DNA of 64,000 nt from Anthonomus grandis grandis (taxonomy: Eukaryota > Arthropoda > Insecta > Coleoptera > Curculionidae), in assembly GCF_022605725.1 (NCBI RefSeq), contig NC_065548.1:2141644-2205643 (forward strand), read 5' to 3'. Positions within the stretch are counted from its first letter, which is position 1, and each line of letters opens with the position of its first letter. A program made the position numbers and the translations under genes. Of the stretch, positions 12,064 to 22,600 are shown piece by piece. Under the pieces are notes generated by a model. That model saw only the letters and a program-made list of their open reading frames with translations. It had not been told where the DNA came from and did not search any database.

Positions 12064-12375
12064 TTAAATATGTTTATTCAGTGGAAATGCCTCCTCACCA
12101 ACAAAAACAAAATTTAATTCTTGTAGTAAATGCAGCTTATTTTGCGATAATTTATTAAAAAAGGTTGTGTACTCTAGGATTCCACCATCAGAATTCCTGC
12201 AACGTTTGCCTACATCGACGTTAATAAAATCATAGTCTGCGTTTACAATTGCCATCAATACTATAAAACTTTTTGTAATTATAGTAAAAAGCGCCAGATT
12301 GTGGTCGCATCGATTGCCCCTCCATAATTGGGAAATTGCTACCTGATTTCGAAACGTTTTCCAATTTGTTTCCAT
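12064..12375 (-). pseudogene. PIF/Harbinger transposase fragment
   Basis: A 103-residue open stretch matches the nuclease core of HARBI1-type transposases. It contains FIVLMAIVNADYDFINVDVG, then RNSDGGILEYTTF and FVFVGEEAFPLN. In the family, the Asp in the SDGG-like motif is a catalytic residue and is present. The usual Asp-Asp before Ala-Phe/Tyr reads Glu-Glu here. The N-terminal helix-turn-helix region and the C-terminal part with the last catalytic Glu are missing, so this is about a third of a normal protein of 350-400 residues. No TIR pair could be assigned to it. It was probably part of an old two-gene Harbinger-type element. Confidence 0.75.
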
Positions 12376-12472
12376 TCTTCCTTATTGCTTGGAAAGTGCA
12401 AGAATATAAGCGTATTAATTATAAGTAATATAATATTTAAATCATTATTATTTATTAAGAGACTGACATGTA

Positions 12473-12778
12473 TACAGGGTGTCCTGGTTCATGTGGGAAA
12501 TCTCTTGGATCCAGGTAGAACATCGAAAAATACTAACGAACGTTTCTATAAAAAAAAATCCTTCTTTACGAAGATACAGCCTCCTAAAGGACGCTGCTGG
12601 AAATTGGTTTTTCATAAATTACTTTTAAACTACCTGGTAGAATTTAATAAAAATTTTAGGTGATAAACACTATTAGGGACCTCTTAAAATGACATCCTTA
12701 AAATACATTTATCTTGTTTACTTTACCAGGGGCGGACTAGGTTGTACACTTTAATGCGTATATTTTTAACACCCTGTA
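12473..12778. mobile_element. MITE-like element (306 bp) with TACAGGGTGT ends
   Basis: The ends are tacagggtgt (12473-12482) and its exact inverse acaccctgta (12769-12778), flanked by TA-rich DNA. There is no coding capacity; the open frame at 12328-12663 runs across the left boundary. The same terminal word closes the larger element at 15731-16950, and a single end-like copy occurs near 25096. Confidence 0.65.
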
Positions 12779-15029
12779 TGTTAATAATTGTATATTAAAA
12801 AAAACATTATATTAAAACAAAAGAAACAGCTTTTAGCAAAACTGTTTAGATATTAGTTAGTTTTAAATGTTTGTTTACCTGTTATATCTTACCTCGTAAG
12901 GGCACTATTTAAAAATAAAAAAAAAATTAGTTTTTCGAATGCCTCTTATTTTATGAAAATCCATCCCAAATCATAAAGGTATTGCTAAATAAGTAGTGTT
13001 TATGCTAAATATCTAGTTAAAAACTAAATAAAAAACAGACTATATTAAACAAAATTATCAATTACTAAGGTTTTATTTTGGATTTATGGGGATTTATAGA
13101 AAGTTATGGGGATTTATGGAGTTTATAGAGGGATTTACAAGAATCTAATAGGTTTTATGCCGTAAAATTCTTATCACAGTTATGACTTTTTTTTAACCTA
13201 TTAAATTGCCTTATCGCACGCATTTCTGTATACACCGAACGCAAACAAAATCCCGAAAATAACCATATTTTGTCGCGAAATTAAATTATTTCGTATTAAA
13301 CTTATTTTATTTTTCCCTGGCCGAAATGTTTCCTATATTAAATCCCCTTTTAGTTTGCCGGGATTTACGGGTAAATTTAATCCATTTAGTGACACGTTAA
13401 TTAATACGGTCCTCCCAATCATTCGGTTTATATGCGAATTTATTTTATATAATTGTTTTAATTTTTGACGGCATTTAGAATAAAATAAATCGGCGGATTT
13501 TGACGTTCGGAGAATTGATTTTTTGATGCAGACAAATTAAAAAAAAAACTCCTCCCTTCCTCCCCTTTTTTGGAGGAAATTTATTAATATAAAATATAAA
13601 GAATTCACCTGAGTAGAAGAAAAATAACTTATAAATGTTCTTTGTGGGGCAAAGAGGGCCGAAATATCAGTGATGAAACAAGCATTTTATTAAATTGCCA
13701 TGCCAACCAATTAGAACAAAACAAAGGTGGAAAAGTTCAATTTTTATCTCGGTATGAAAGAGAAATCATAAGGGAGAGGAATAAAATGATGCTAGAGAAC
13801 ACGATTTCAAAAAAAAAAAAAAAGGATCTCAAGCTAAATGATTAAAGCACTACACTTAACCCCCACAATCCAAAAATCCCTTAATAAAAAATTAACCCTC
13901 CGTAGGAACAAAAGAACGATAATAAACGATTCTCCCGTATACGGTTCGAAAAGTGGGACAAAAGACATTATCTATCTTCCCCCTTCCCGTTTCTGATGAA
14001 ATCCCCCAATTTTTCTATCAGCATTATAGCAGTTCTTATGGGACCTCCACCCTCTTCCGCTTATCTATACCGAAACGACAGTTTTAAACACAACCAGGAT
14101 CCAGATATCCGGAAGGGGGATACGCGTAATCTATAATCGCAATATTCATCCATTATTCTCATAAGAGGCTTAGATATATATATATAGTGGAGAAAATTAA
14201 ATTCAAAGCCTCATAAATTCAGCGTCTATTTGTTGGCAGAGACAAGAAGACACTAATTTACAGGAAACATACCTTATTTAAGAAACGCACCAAAAAAAAA
14301 AAGATATGCTAACATATAGTTAAATTACAAATTTTATCAGGTCTAAAGAAATGAGGGCATTTTGAAAGTGCGCAAAAATGGCATTTTTAACGATTTTTTT
14401 TACTCCCAAAAATGGGCTCTAAAAAATGGACACTTCAAACAAAGACTCAATGGAAATTCAGAAGTTTACAGGTAACTTAGAGGAAATGGCGGCAACATTT
14501 TACTGTCAACTTAAGGTATTAAAAAAGGATTTTGGATCGAAAAAAGCCACATAATTTTATTATTATTATTTACTTAATTATTATAAGTCATAAAGTTTTA
14601 ACGAAGTAGTTGGTCTTGAGATAGAAAAACTGTTTAAAGTTGTGAGTTTAAAGGAAGACTTTCAGGGTCTTATTACTTTTACAGAATCTCCATTAGTGAC
14701 TAAGAGTGATGTGTTAGTTTACACCTAAATTTTTCTCTTGCTATTTTTACTGTGAATGCAAAACTCCTCAAAACAAAGTCCTCATCGTATTTCAATTGGG
14801 TGGGTGGGTTTCTTTTTTTAATTACATAATTGAATTTTTTTTGTTTAAATTTTATATAGAAAATCAAGTGTTGATGATTTATAATTTCAAGAATGTTATT
14901 CGATTATTTTTTTATTAAATCGAGGGATATCTTTAATCATAGATCATGGTTCTCATATTATATTAAAGCATTAAATATTAATTTAAAAAAAAAACACCAA
15001 ATTGTTTTAGGGTATAGTATGGCATATTT
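12779..15029. other. AT-rich intronic DNA, no gene seen
   Basis: The stretch contains a GGGATTTA cluster at 13079-13140, a short dispersed repeat at 14347-14390 (related to 18138-18184), poly-A/T runs and a (TA)n tract near 14173. The open frame at 13642-13845 is low-complexity Lys-rich and matches no domain that I know. Confidence 0.5.
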
Positions 15030-15320
15030 TTGGGATTTCTACATCTGGATATTGCTTATTTAACTCTTTGTTCCATAAAAACTGGTTTTGATGAATTTTT
15101 GAATTATGCCAGTGAATACGAATTTGATATTTTGGGAGTTACAGGAATTTGGTTGACAGTTGAGGATGACAGCTCATCATTTAATATACCTGATTATAAT
15201 TTTATAAGAAAAGGTATTTGTGCCAAAAAAAAAATATGAATTTTACTTTAGTAACATTTCGTCATACAACTAATGAGTTTGAGTATACAAGTGTAAAGTT
15301 TAATGGAAATAAAAAAAAAT
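15030..15320 (+). pseudogene. LINE endonuclease-domain relic
   Basis: The reading frame at 15030-15239 contains HLDIAYLTLCSIKTGFDEFL and then DILGVTGIWLTVEDDSSSFN, the start of the APE-type endonuclease of Jockey/CR1-like non-LTR retrotransposons. In working elements the motif reads TETWL; here it is TGIWL, so the catalytic Glu is lost. After a stop near 15239 a further stretch (TNEFEYTSVKFNGNK) still resembles the next part of the same domain, up to about 15320. Nothing of the reverse transcriptase follows. It is a short, old fragment. Confidence 0.65.
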
Positions 15321-15730
15321 TATAATAATACTATAGTCTCGGTTAACAATAACTCTATTAATTAAAGCTAATAGTACTCTCTAATAATAAACAAATGTGC
15401 TGCTTTAAGAAACACCATGAATTAAGAGTAATATAAATTATTTAATGAAATTAAGGAACAAATCGCTTAAAAAATATATACGACAAAATCCGTCTGAAAT
15501 ACCAGTTTGGTAAATGGTAGAAATTATACTAAACACGCGATTAATCGCGAAAAAATTACTTTTTTTTTTAAACAAATGCCTTTAGAATAGGGATTTTCAA
15601 ATACCGTAAATTCGATATATTAGAAAAACTGAACTTTTATAACACGAATATTTTTAGTGAATCTAATACCAAATTTAACATAGGTCTTATTATCGAACAA
15701 AAATCTCTTGAAAAATCCTAGAACGTCACG
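15321..15730. other. AT-rich intronic DNA, nothing recognised
   Basis: Very AT-rich with several poly-A and poly-T runs. I see no gene, repeat unit or element end in this stretch. Confidence 0.5.
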
Positions 15731-16950
15731 TATACAAGGTGTCCCATTAATAATGGTAAATATTTTAACAGCAGATTCCTCTCATAAAAATAAGTAACTT
15801 TTAAAGTACTTTTTTACTATAAAATTATAAATTTCTATTCTGCAAGTGTTTTCCCTTAAAAAAGGTATACCTTAAAAATGTCGCTAGGATTTACCGTTCT
15901 TGAGATATTTGGACCTAAAACTTGCAATGCGCTCAAGAAAAAGTGAATATTTTTCTACTTTAAGTTGAAAAAAAATAAGTAAGCTGTGTCTAAAAAAACT
16001 GTCACACTTGTCACACAAAACACTGTCACGATTTATATTTTTTTAGTTGCTGTGGCGCATTATAGCTCACACGATTAGTTACTTTATTACCTTTTATTGC
16101 GTTATTTTTGTTAGTTCTGTTATTAATTGTTACTTGTTGCGTTAGTGTTAGTTCCAGTAGCCTTTATTTATCACTTTAGATTAAGATGCCTAGACATCAA
16201 TATTTTTCTAATTCGGAAATGCGAGATATGGTTTGTGTTTATGCCCAAGCAAATTATAGCGGTCTAAGAGCTTGTCGACGTTATGCGCAATTGTATCCAA
16301 ATAGGAGGCAGCCAGATTTTAAACTCTTTAAAAATGTTTACCAGAGATTTGGGGAAACGGGTTCATTCAATATAGACGTAATGTGGACCAAGAAGAAGAA
16401 GTGTTAGTCCAGGTTGCTGAAGATCCAAAAATAAGTGTAAGGCGTATGGCGGCAAGAACTGGAATTAGTAAGTCCTCAATTATTTAGGTTTTATATTTTT
16501 ATTTATCAATCATTTAAAATCGTTAAATGTAAATATCTAGAAAAAGAGTAATCCTAGAGACATTTTTAAGGTATACCTTTTGTAAGCAATAATGCTTGCA
16601 GAATGCATATTTAAAATAAAAAATAAAATTATACCGGGCGTAAAAAAGCTATGGAGTTCAAAAAAGCACTAAAATGTGGCTGGGGGCTCCCTCTTGAGAT
16701 AATTAAAAGAACCTAATAAAATTAGATTTGGCATATAAAAAAACCTCCAAATGCCAAATTTAGTTAAAAACAAAAAACAGCTGCTAAAGTTATAGACAAA
16801 ATTCAAAAAAAAAAAATTCTTAATGTTTATTATCCTGTATCTTGGTTGCATTTCATTTTCGGACTAGGAAAATTTAACCTAACCTCATTATTTTTATGAG
16901 AGGAATCTGCTATTAAAATATTTACCATTATTAATGGGACACCCTGTATA
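15731..16950 (+). mobile_element. Non-autonomous Tc1/mariner-like element with about 60-bp TIRs
   Basis: The left end tatacaaggtgtcccattaa and the inverse right end ttaatgggacaccctgtata continue as inverted repeats for about 60 bp with only a few mismatches. Inside is the start of a transposase gene (16186-16485) but no catalytic domain, so the element is internally deleted and would need an enzyme supplied elsewhere. The same end word is used by the 306-bp MITE at 12473-12778. Confidence 0.9.
16186..16485 (+). pseudogene. Truncated transposase N-terminus (DUF4817-like HTH)
   Basis: From ATG 16186, residues 1-60 match the helix-turn-helix domain common at the N-terminus of insect mariner-like proteins: FSNSEMRDMVCVYAQANYSG, then YAQLYPNRRQPDFKLFKNVY and RFGETGSF. 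A frameshift near 16375 ends this frame at 16407. The shifted frame continues with VLVQVAEDPKISVRRMAART and GISKSSI, the second DNA-binding segment, then meets a stop near 16485. The DDE catalytic region is absent, in line with an internal deletion. The domain normally binds the TIRs; here it is non-functional or at best a DNA-binding remnant. Confidence 0.75.
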
Positions 16951-16959
16951 ATGAAATAA

Positions 16960-17575
16960 GTCTAAAAAAAAAAATTCACAAAAAAAAATTCTTTCAATTA
17001 AATTTTCCCAGTAATATTTGTAGAAAAGTCCAAAATTATATCTACGCAAATTTTTGACTTATAGTCAATTTCTAAAATAAAAAAAATATATATTTTTTCC
17101 GATTCTGGAAATTTTTTTAAAATCCCTGGAATATGTGTTCAATTAAATTTTCCAAGGAATATTTATACAAATTTTCAAAATTGTATTTCCTTAAAATTTT
17201 GACTTATGACCACTTTTTGGAAAAAACAAATTTCTTTCTCAAAATACTGGACTGGAAACTTTAAAAAACCCTGAAATAGGTGTCTAACTAAATTGCCCAA
17301 AAAATATTAAAATAATAATTAATTTCCCAAAGTTTTTTTTTCTCAAAATCCTGGACGAGTTTAAAAAAACCCTGAAATACGTCTCCAATTAAATTGTCCG
17401 AAAAAATATTTATGTAAATTTTAAAAATTGGATCTATTGAAATTTTTGATTTGTGACCATTTAAAAAAATATATATATATATATTCCAAAAAATTTTTTT
17501 TTCAAAATCCTGGACAAATTTTTAAAAAAACCTAAAATAGCTGTTCAATTAAATTGTCCAAAGAATATTTGTACA
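16960..17575 (+). repeat. Satellite family B, first block (diverged)
   Basis: There are about three to four diverged monomers of the type seen at 19640-24200, with words like tcaattaaattttccaagg, aaaattgtatct and tttttgacttatgg. The exact 19-mer at 17269-17287 (ccctgaaataggtgtctaa) is shared with family D. Confidence 0.85.
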
Positions 17576-18226
17576 CCGATTTAGTGACGTTTCACAATTC
17601 GACATTCAGGTGGCACAAAAGAGAATTAACTCCTATATTTGCTGATAACGTTTTTACAACATACCGAGTAGGAATTATAGGATATATTATACTCCTCTGA
17701 ATTGTAATGTTATTTTAAATATGAGGAATTGACGAAAATGCCATATGTATAATGTAGTTTATAAAATATTAAGTCATATTTAATCATTCTTTGACCACGG
17801 GGATATATATAAAAAATCATTTGAGTATCTTGGAATTCACATGTGCATGGAACAAGTTGCCTAATTTACCAAACAAGTTTATTTCATATGTTAAGAAGAT
17901 TCTTTACAATTCTCAATAATTATTCATATAAGTATGTTGGCAATAATTGGTAATCACAACAACATTTTATGAAAATTTGATTTAATTGTTTCAATTTGTA
18001 GGTGAAAAGCAACTTATTTGTTATATAACTTTTTTCAATTTATTAATATTCAAAAATATTCTTATTTAAGAAAAAAAATGTATGCAATGTTAATGTAGTA
18101 ATAAAAGTTATTTCAATTTGAAAAAGTACCAGGTTATAAGAGAATGAGGGGCACTTTTAAAATACGCAAAAATGCCATTTTTAATATAGTACTACATATA
18201 GTATGAATTAATTGTTTTCTTTTCAG
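17576..18226. other. Intron end upstream of the first Ig exon
   Basis: AT-rich, non-tandem DNA ending in a polypyrimidine tract and the acceptor ttttcttttcag. A short dispersed repeat at 18138-18184 resembles 14347-14390. No gene is seen. Confidence 0.6.
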
Positions 18227-18435
18227 TTTCGATGTGCGAGGAAGAGCGTTCACGAAGGCCCTTCAATGGTCGGACCCGAACATGTTTGGACCCAGGGCGT
18301 ATTTCGTCACGGTGTCCAAACCGGCCGCCCTCACCTTGGATGGGGTCACATTGGACGACGAGGGGGTCTACAGGGCCAGGGTCGACTTTAAAATGTCCCC
18401 ATCGAGGAACTGTGCCGTCAATCTAACGGTCATTG
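18227..18435 (+). CDS. Sidestep-like receptor, internal exon: end of Ig domain 1
   Basis: This exon encodes about 69 residues: FDVRGRAFTKALQW, SDPNMFGPRAYFVTVSKPAA, LTLDGVTLDDEGVYRARVDF and NCAVNLTVI. It corresponds to the second half of the V-type first Ig domain of Sidestep-family proteins, cell-surface ligands or receptors used in axon guidance and neuron-muscle recognition. The acceptor AG is at 18225-18226 and the donor gtaagt begins at 18436. The exon ends one base into a codon, and the next exon (40094) supplies the other two to give the expected Val-Pro-Pro-His. GC content is far above that of the surrounding introns. VNLT is a possible N-glycosylation site. One oddity: the family normally has Tyr-Arg-Cys-Arg here, and this reads Tyr-Arg-Ala-Arg (gcc), removing the cysteine of the Ig disulfide; a Cys occurs 13 residues later. 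Which Side paralogue it is cannot be decided. Confidence 0.88.
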
Positions 18436-18589
18436 GTAAGTTTTTGTTTTGTCTACTCTAATAATTAACTTTTCCCATATTTTATTCAAGAAAAAATTGG
18501 TATAACTGACTTAGATCCCATTTGAATTTGGAAAGATTACTTTTAACGACGTTAAAGATATCATTACTAATCCTTAACATAAGGATATT

Positions 18590-18960
18590 ACTGGTACTGG
18601 AATATTGCAATTACGGTCCATCATACATTGGGGGATTTTTTGACTAGTACTTTTCGTGACCGTGCTAAGGCCTTTGGTTGTGTATCGCATGATATATTCC
18701 GTAAAACCCTTATAAGGCAAGCATAACATAGCTCTTAGTAAAAGCCATCTCTGTAATGAGGTGGATAGGAATTAGCAAATGGGGGTTTTACTAAAGGAGT
18801 AACTCAAGGGTCAGTTTCTTTGTTCTGTTTCCATAGTTTGTCTTTGGTTAACGCTGGTGATTATTTTTTTTTTTGCTGACGACACCATTTTCCTGGAAGA
18901 TGAGTTACAGAATGACCATGCTATTCCTGGACGCAGTCAGTGTTTTTCTTGAGTTGCTCA
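18590..18960 (+). pseudogene. Decayed LINE reverse-transcriptase fragment
   Basis: Pieces of the RT domain can be read in order in different frames. DRAKAFGCVSHDIFRKTLI at 18658-18714 corresponds to the SKAFDCVxHxIL motif. GVTQGSVSLFCF from about 18798 corresponds to the GxPQGSxLxP motif. FADDTIFLEDELQNDH near 18876-18923 is the catalytic (F/Y)ADD box. Stops and frameshifts separate them. The fragment lies just downstream of the first Ig exon, in the same orientation as the gene. Confidence 0.7.
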
Positions 18961-19140
18961 AAATCTTTTGTATTTTGCCAGGTTTTTCTCAAAATCCAGG
19001 CAAATTTTTGACGTATGATAATTTTTTGAAATAAAAAAAAAAAATTTTTCTTAAAGTCCTAAACATTTTTGAAGAGTCACATTTGTCCTATTAAGATTCA
19101 CGAGGAATATTTGTACAATTTTTTAATTAGGCGCTCGGTA
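18960..19140 (+). repeat. Single diverged family-B monomer
   Basis: Words such as ttctcaaaatccaggcaaat, tttttgacgtatgataattt and aggaatatttgtacaattt show this is one copy of repeat B, isolated from the main array by the hairpin element at 19141-19350. Confidence 0.7.
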
Positions 19141-19244
19141 TTCAATATAGAGGGCGTCAAAATGAGAAATATAAAGTAAGTCGAGTGTTTCATAAGGTAT
19201 TAAATTAATATTTGGTGTGAGGGGTTTTTTTGAAACGAGAAATT

Positions 19245-19282
19245 GAGGTATAGCAAATCCGTTCACGGATTTGCTATACCTC
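19245..19282. repeat. Perfect 18-bp inverted repeat with 2-nt loop
   Basis: The left arm gaggtatagcaaatccgt (19245-19262) and its exact reverse complement (19265-19282) are separated by two bases. A second short hairpin follows (cacatgca...tgcatgtg, about 19293-19314), and a cccctgtata word near 19342 resembles the end of the MITE family. It could be the tip of a foldback MITE or the hairpin of an expressed RNA. Confidence 0.75.
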
Positions 19283-19639
19283 GCAGAGGGCACCACATGC
19301 AGTATATTGCATGTGTTGAAAATGCCAAAACTTTTTTGTACCCCTGTATAATAAAGTTCTAGTAAAAAATTCTAATTATCCAATCTTTTCTTGTAAAAAA
19401 AGTATTCTTTGTAAATATCGGCCTGAGAATCCGTTTATTAGAGATTTTAATTTTAAAATCTAGATACTTCTTTCTAAACAAATTGGCTGACCTCGGGATC
19501 CAGTAACATGTATACTTTTCCGAAATGGCGGATATGTTTTTAATGTTTGGCAAGTTTTAAATATAATTATAAACGGTAAATACCTGTCAATTCTTAACTA
19601 GGAAAATGTGACTCCAATGCTAGTTTAGCCGCTAGACGC
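19283..19639. other. Intronic DNA between hairpin and main B array
   Basis: AT-rich sequence with no recognised gene. The minus-strand frame at 19359-19553 is not similar to anything I know. Confidence 0.4.
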
Positions 19640-22600
19640 TATACATATCCAGTTAAAATGGTTAAGGAATGTTTATACAAAACTTCAAAATTATATCTAC
19701 GCAAATTCTTAACTCATTAAATCAACTTTTAAAATTTAAAAAAAAAATGTTAAAAAAAATGTTTTTTTTTTGATATTCTGGAATTTTTTTAAAAATCTCT
19801 GGAAACTTTAAAAAATTAAAAAAAAAAATCTTTTTTTTTGAAATCCTGGAAATTTATTAAAAATCCCTGGAACACGTGTCCAGTTAAATTTTCCCAGGAA
19901 TATTTGTAGAAAAGTTCACAATTATATCTACGCAAATTTTTGACTTATAAAATAAAAAAATATATATTTTGTGTAAAAAAAAATGTTTTTTTTTTTTTTA
20001 ATTCTGAAAATTTTTACTTGGTTAAATGGTTAATTGTCGAAAAAAAAATATATTTTTTCTAAAAAAAATTTTTTTTCAAAATTCTGGAAATGTTTTAAAA
20101 ATCCCTGGAACACGTGTCTGGTTAAAATTTATAGGGAATATTTGTACAAGTTTTCAAAATTGTATCCACTCAAATTTTTAAATTTGGTATGGTAATTTTT
20201 TAAATAAAAAAAATATATTTTTCGATTTTTTTTTCTCAAAATCCTAGACATTTTTTAAAAATTCCTAAAACATATATCCAGTGAAATTTTACAAGGAATA
20301 TTTATACCAATTTTTATATTTGTATCTACTCAAATGTTTGACTTATGACCATTCTTTAAAATAAAAAAAAAATCTATTTTTTAGAGAAATTTGTTTTCTT
20401 GAAATCCTGAAAGAATTTTAAAAATCTCTGGAATCCCCAGCGTTTTAAAAAAAATCCCTGAAACACGTATCCAGTTAAAATTTTCAAGGAATATTTGTAC
20501 AAATTTTCAAAATTTTATTTGTACACAAGAAAAATTATATTTTTTCTAAAAAAAAGTTTTTTTTGTCAAAATTCTGGACATTTTTTAAAACTCCCTGGAC
20601 CACATATCCATTTACAATTTTGAAGGAATATTTACACAAAATTTTAAAATTACATATATCTACTCAAATTTTTGACTTATTAGATCAACTTTTATAATAA
20701 AAAAAAATATATTTTGTCTAAAAAAATGTTTTTTTTTTAATTCTGTAATTTTTGAACACGTGTCGGGTTAAATTTTCCAAGGAATATTTGTACAAATTTT
20801 TAAAATTGTATCTGCCCAATTTTTTTATTTACGGCCATGTTTTGAAATAATTTTTTTTTTTTAATTTTGAACATTTTTTAATAATCCCTGGAACACATAT
20901 TCAGTTAAAATGTTTAAGAAATGTAAATGGTCAATTTTTAAAATAAAAAAAATATATTTTGTCTAAAAAAACGTTTTTGTTTTTAAATTCTGGAAATTTT
21001 TCAAAAATCCCTGGTTGTGTCAATTATCCAGTTAAAAAATGTTTCAAAAAAAACTTCTTTAAAATTCTGGACAAATTTTAAAAAACCCTTAAATAGGTGT
21101 CTCAACTAAATTGCCCAAAAAATATTTATACAAATTTTCGAAAATTGTATCTACTCAAATTTTTAAATTATGGTCATTTTTTATATAAAAAAAAATATAT
21201 TTTTCGGATTTTTTTTCTCAAAATCTTGGAAATTTTTAAAAAATTCCTGAAACATGTATCCAGTTAAATTTTACAAGGAATATTTATACCAATTTTTATA
21301 TTTGTATCTACTCAAATGTTTGACTTTCTTTAAAATTAAAAAAAAAATCTATTTTTTACAAAAGTTTGTTTTCTCGAAATCCTGGAAGAATTTTAAAGAT
21401 ATTTGGAATCTCCAGCGTTTTTAAAGAATCCCTGAAACACGTATCCAGTTAAATTTTACAAGGAATATTTGAACAAATTTTCAAAATTGTATCTACTTAA
21501 ATTTTTTACTGACGACAAATTTTTTGAAACTTATATGATGATATATATATTTTCCAGAAAAAAATGTTTTGCGAATCCTGAACATTTTTTGAAAATTGTG
21601 GAACACGTATCCAGTTAAAATTTTCAAGGAATATTTGTAGAAAATTTTAAAATTGTATTTACACAAATTTTTTACTTATGGTCAATTGTTGAAGAAAAAT
21701 TATATTTTTTCTAAAAAAAATTTTTTGTCAAAATTCTAAAATTTTTTTAAAAATCCTTGGAAATTTAAAAATTAAAAAAAAAATCTTTTCTCAAAATCCT
21801 GGACAAATTTTAAAAAACTCCGAAATAGGTGTCTAACTAAATTACCCAAAAAATATTTATACAAATTTTTGAAAATTGTATCTACCTAAAATTTTGACTT
21901 ATGGCTAGTTTTTGGAAAAAAACAAAAAAAAAATTTAAAGAAAAATTTTTCTCAAAATCCTGGATATTTTGTCAAAATTCCTGGAATACGTGTCCAGTTA
22001 AATTTTCCCAGGAATATTTGTACAAAAATTCAAAAATATATCTATGCAAACTTTTTTACTTAGATAGTCAATTTTTAAAATAAAGAAAAATATATATTTT
22101 GTTTAAAAAAAATGTTTTTTTTTTTAATTCTGGAAATATTTTTAAAAATCCCTGGAACACGTGTGCAGTTAAATTTTTCAAAGATTATTTGTACAAAATT
22201 TTAAAATTGTATTTTACTAAAATTTTGACTTATGGCTAGTTTAAAAAAAAAAAACTAAAAAATTTTTTTTTTTAAATTCTTTCTTAAAATCTTGGATATT
22301 TTTTCAAAATTCCTGGAATATGTGTCCAGTTAAATTTTCCCAGGAATATTTGTACAAAAGTTCAAAATTATATCTATGCAAGTTTTTGACTTATAGTCAA
22401 TTTTTAAAATTAAAAAAAAAATATATTTTGTTTAAAAAAAAAATGTTTTTTTTTAAATTCTGGAAATATTTTAAAAATCCCTGGAACACGTGTCTAGTTA
22501 AAAATTTTTTAAAAATATTTTTTTTTCTCAAAATCCTGGACAGATTTTAAAAAACCCTGAAATAGGTGTCGAACTAAATTGCCCAAAAAATATTAATACA

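Noticed and set aside
13642..13845. A 67-codon gene
   Set aside because: Lys- and Asn-rich, ends in a poly-A-encoded lysine run, and no domain or promoter is visible.
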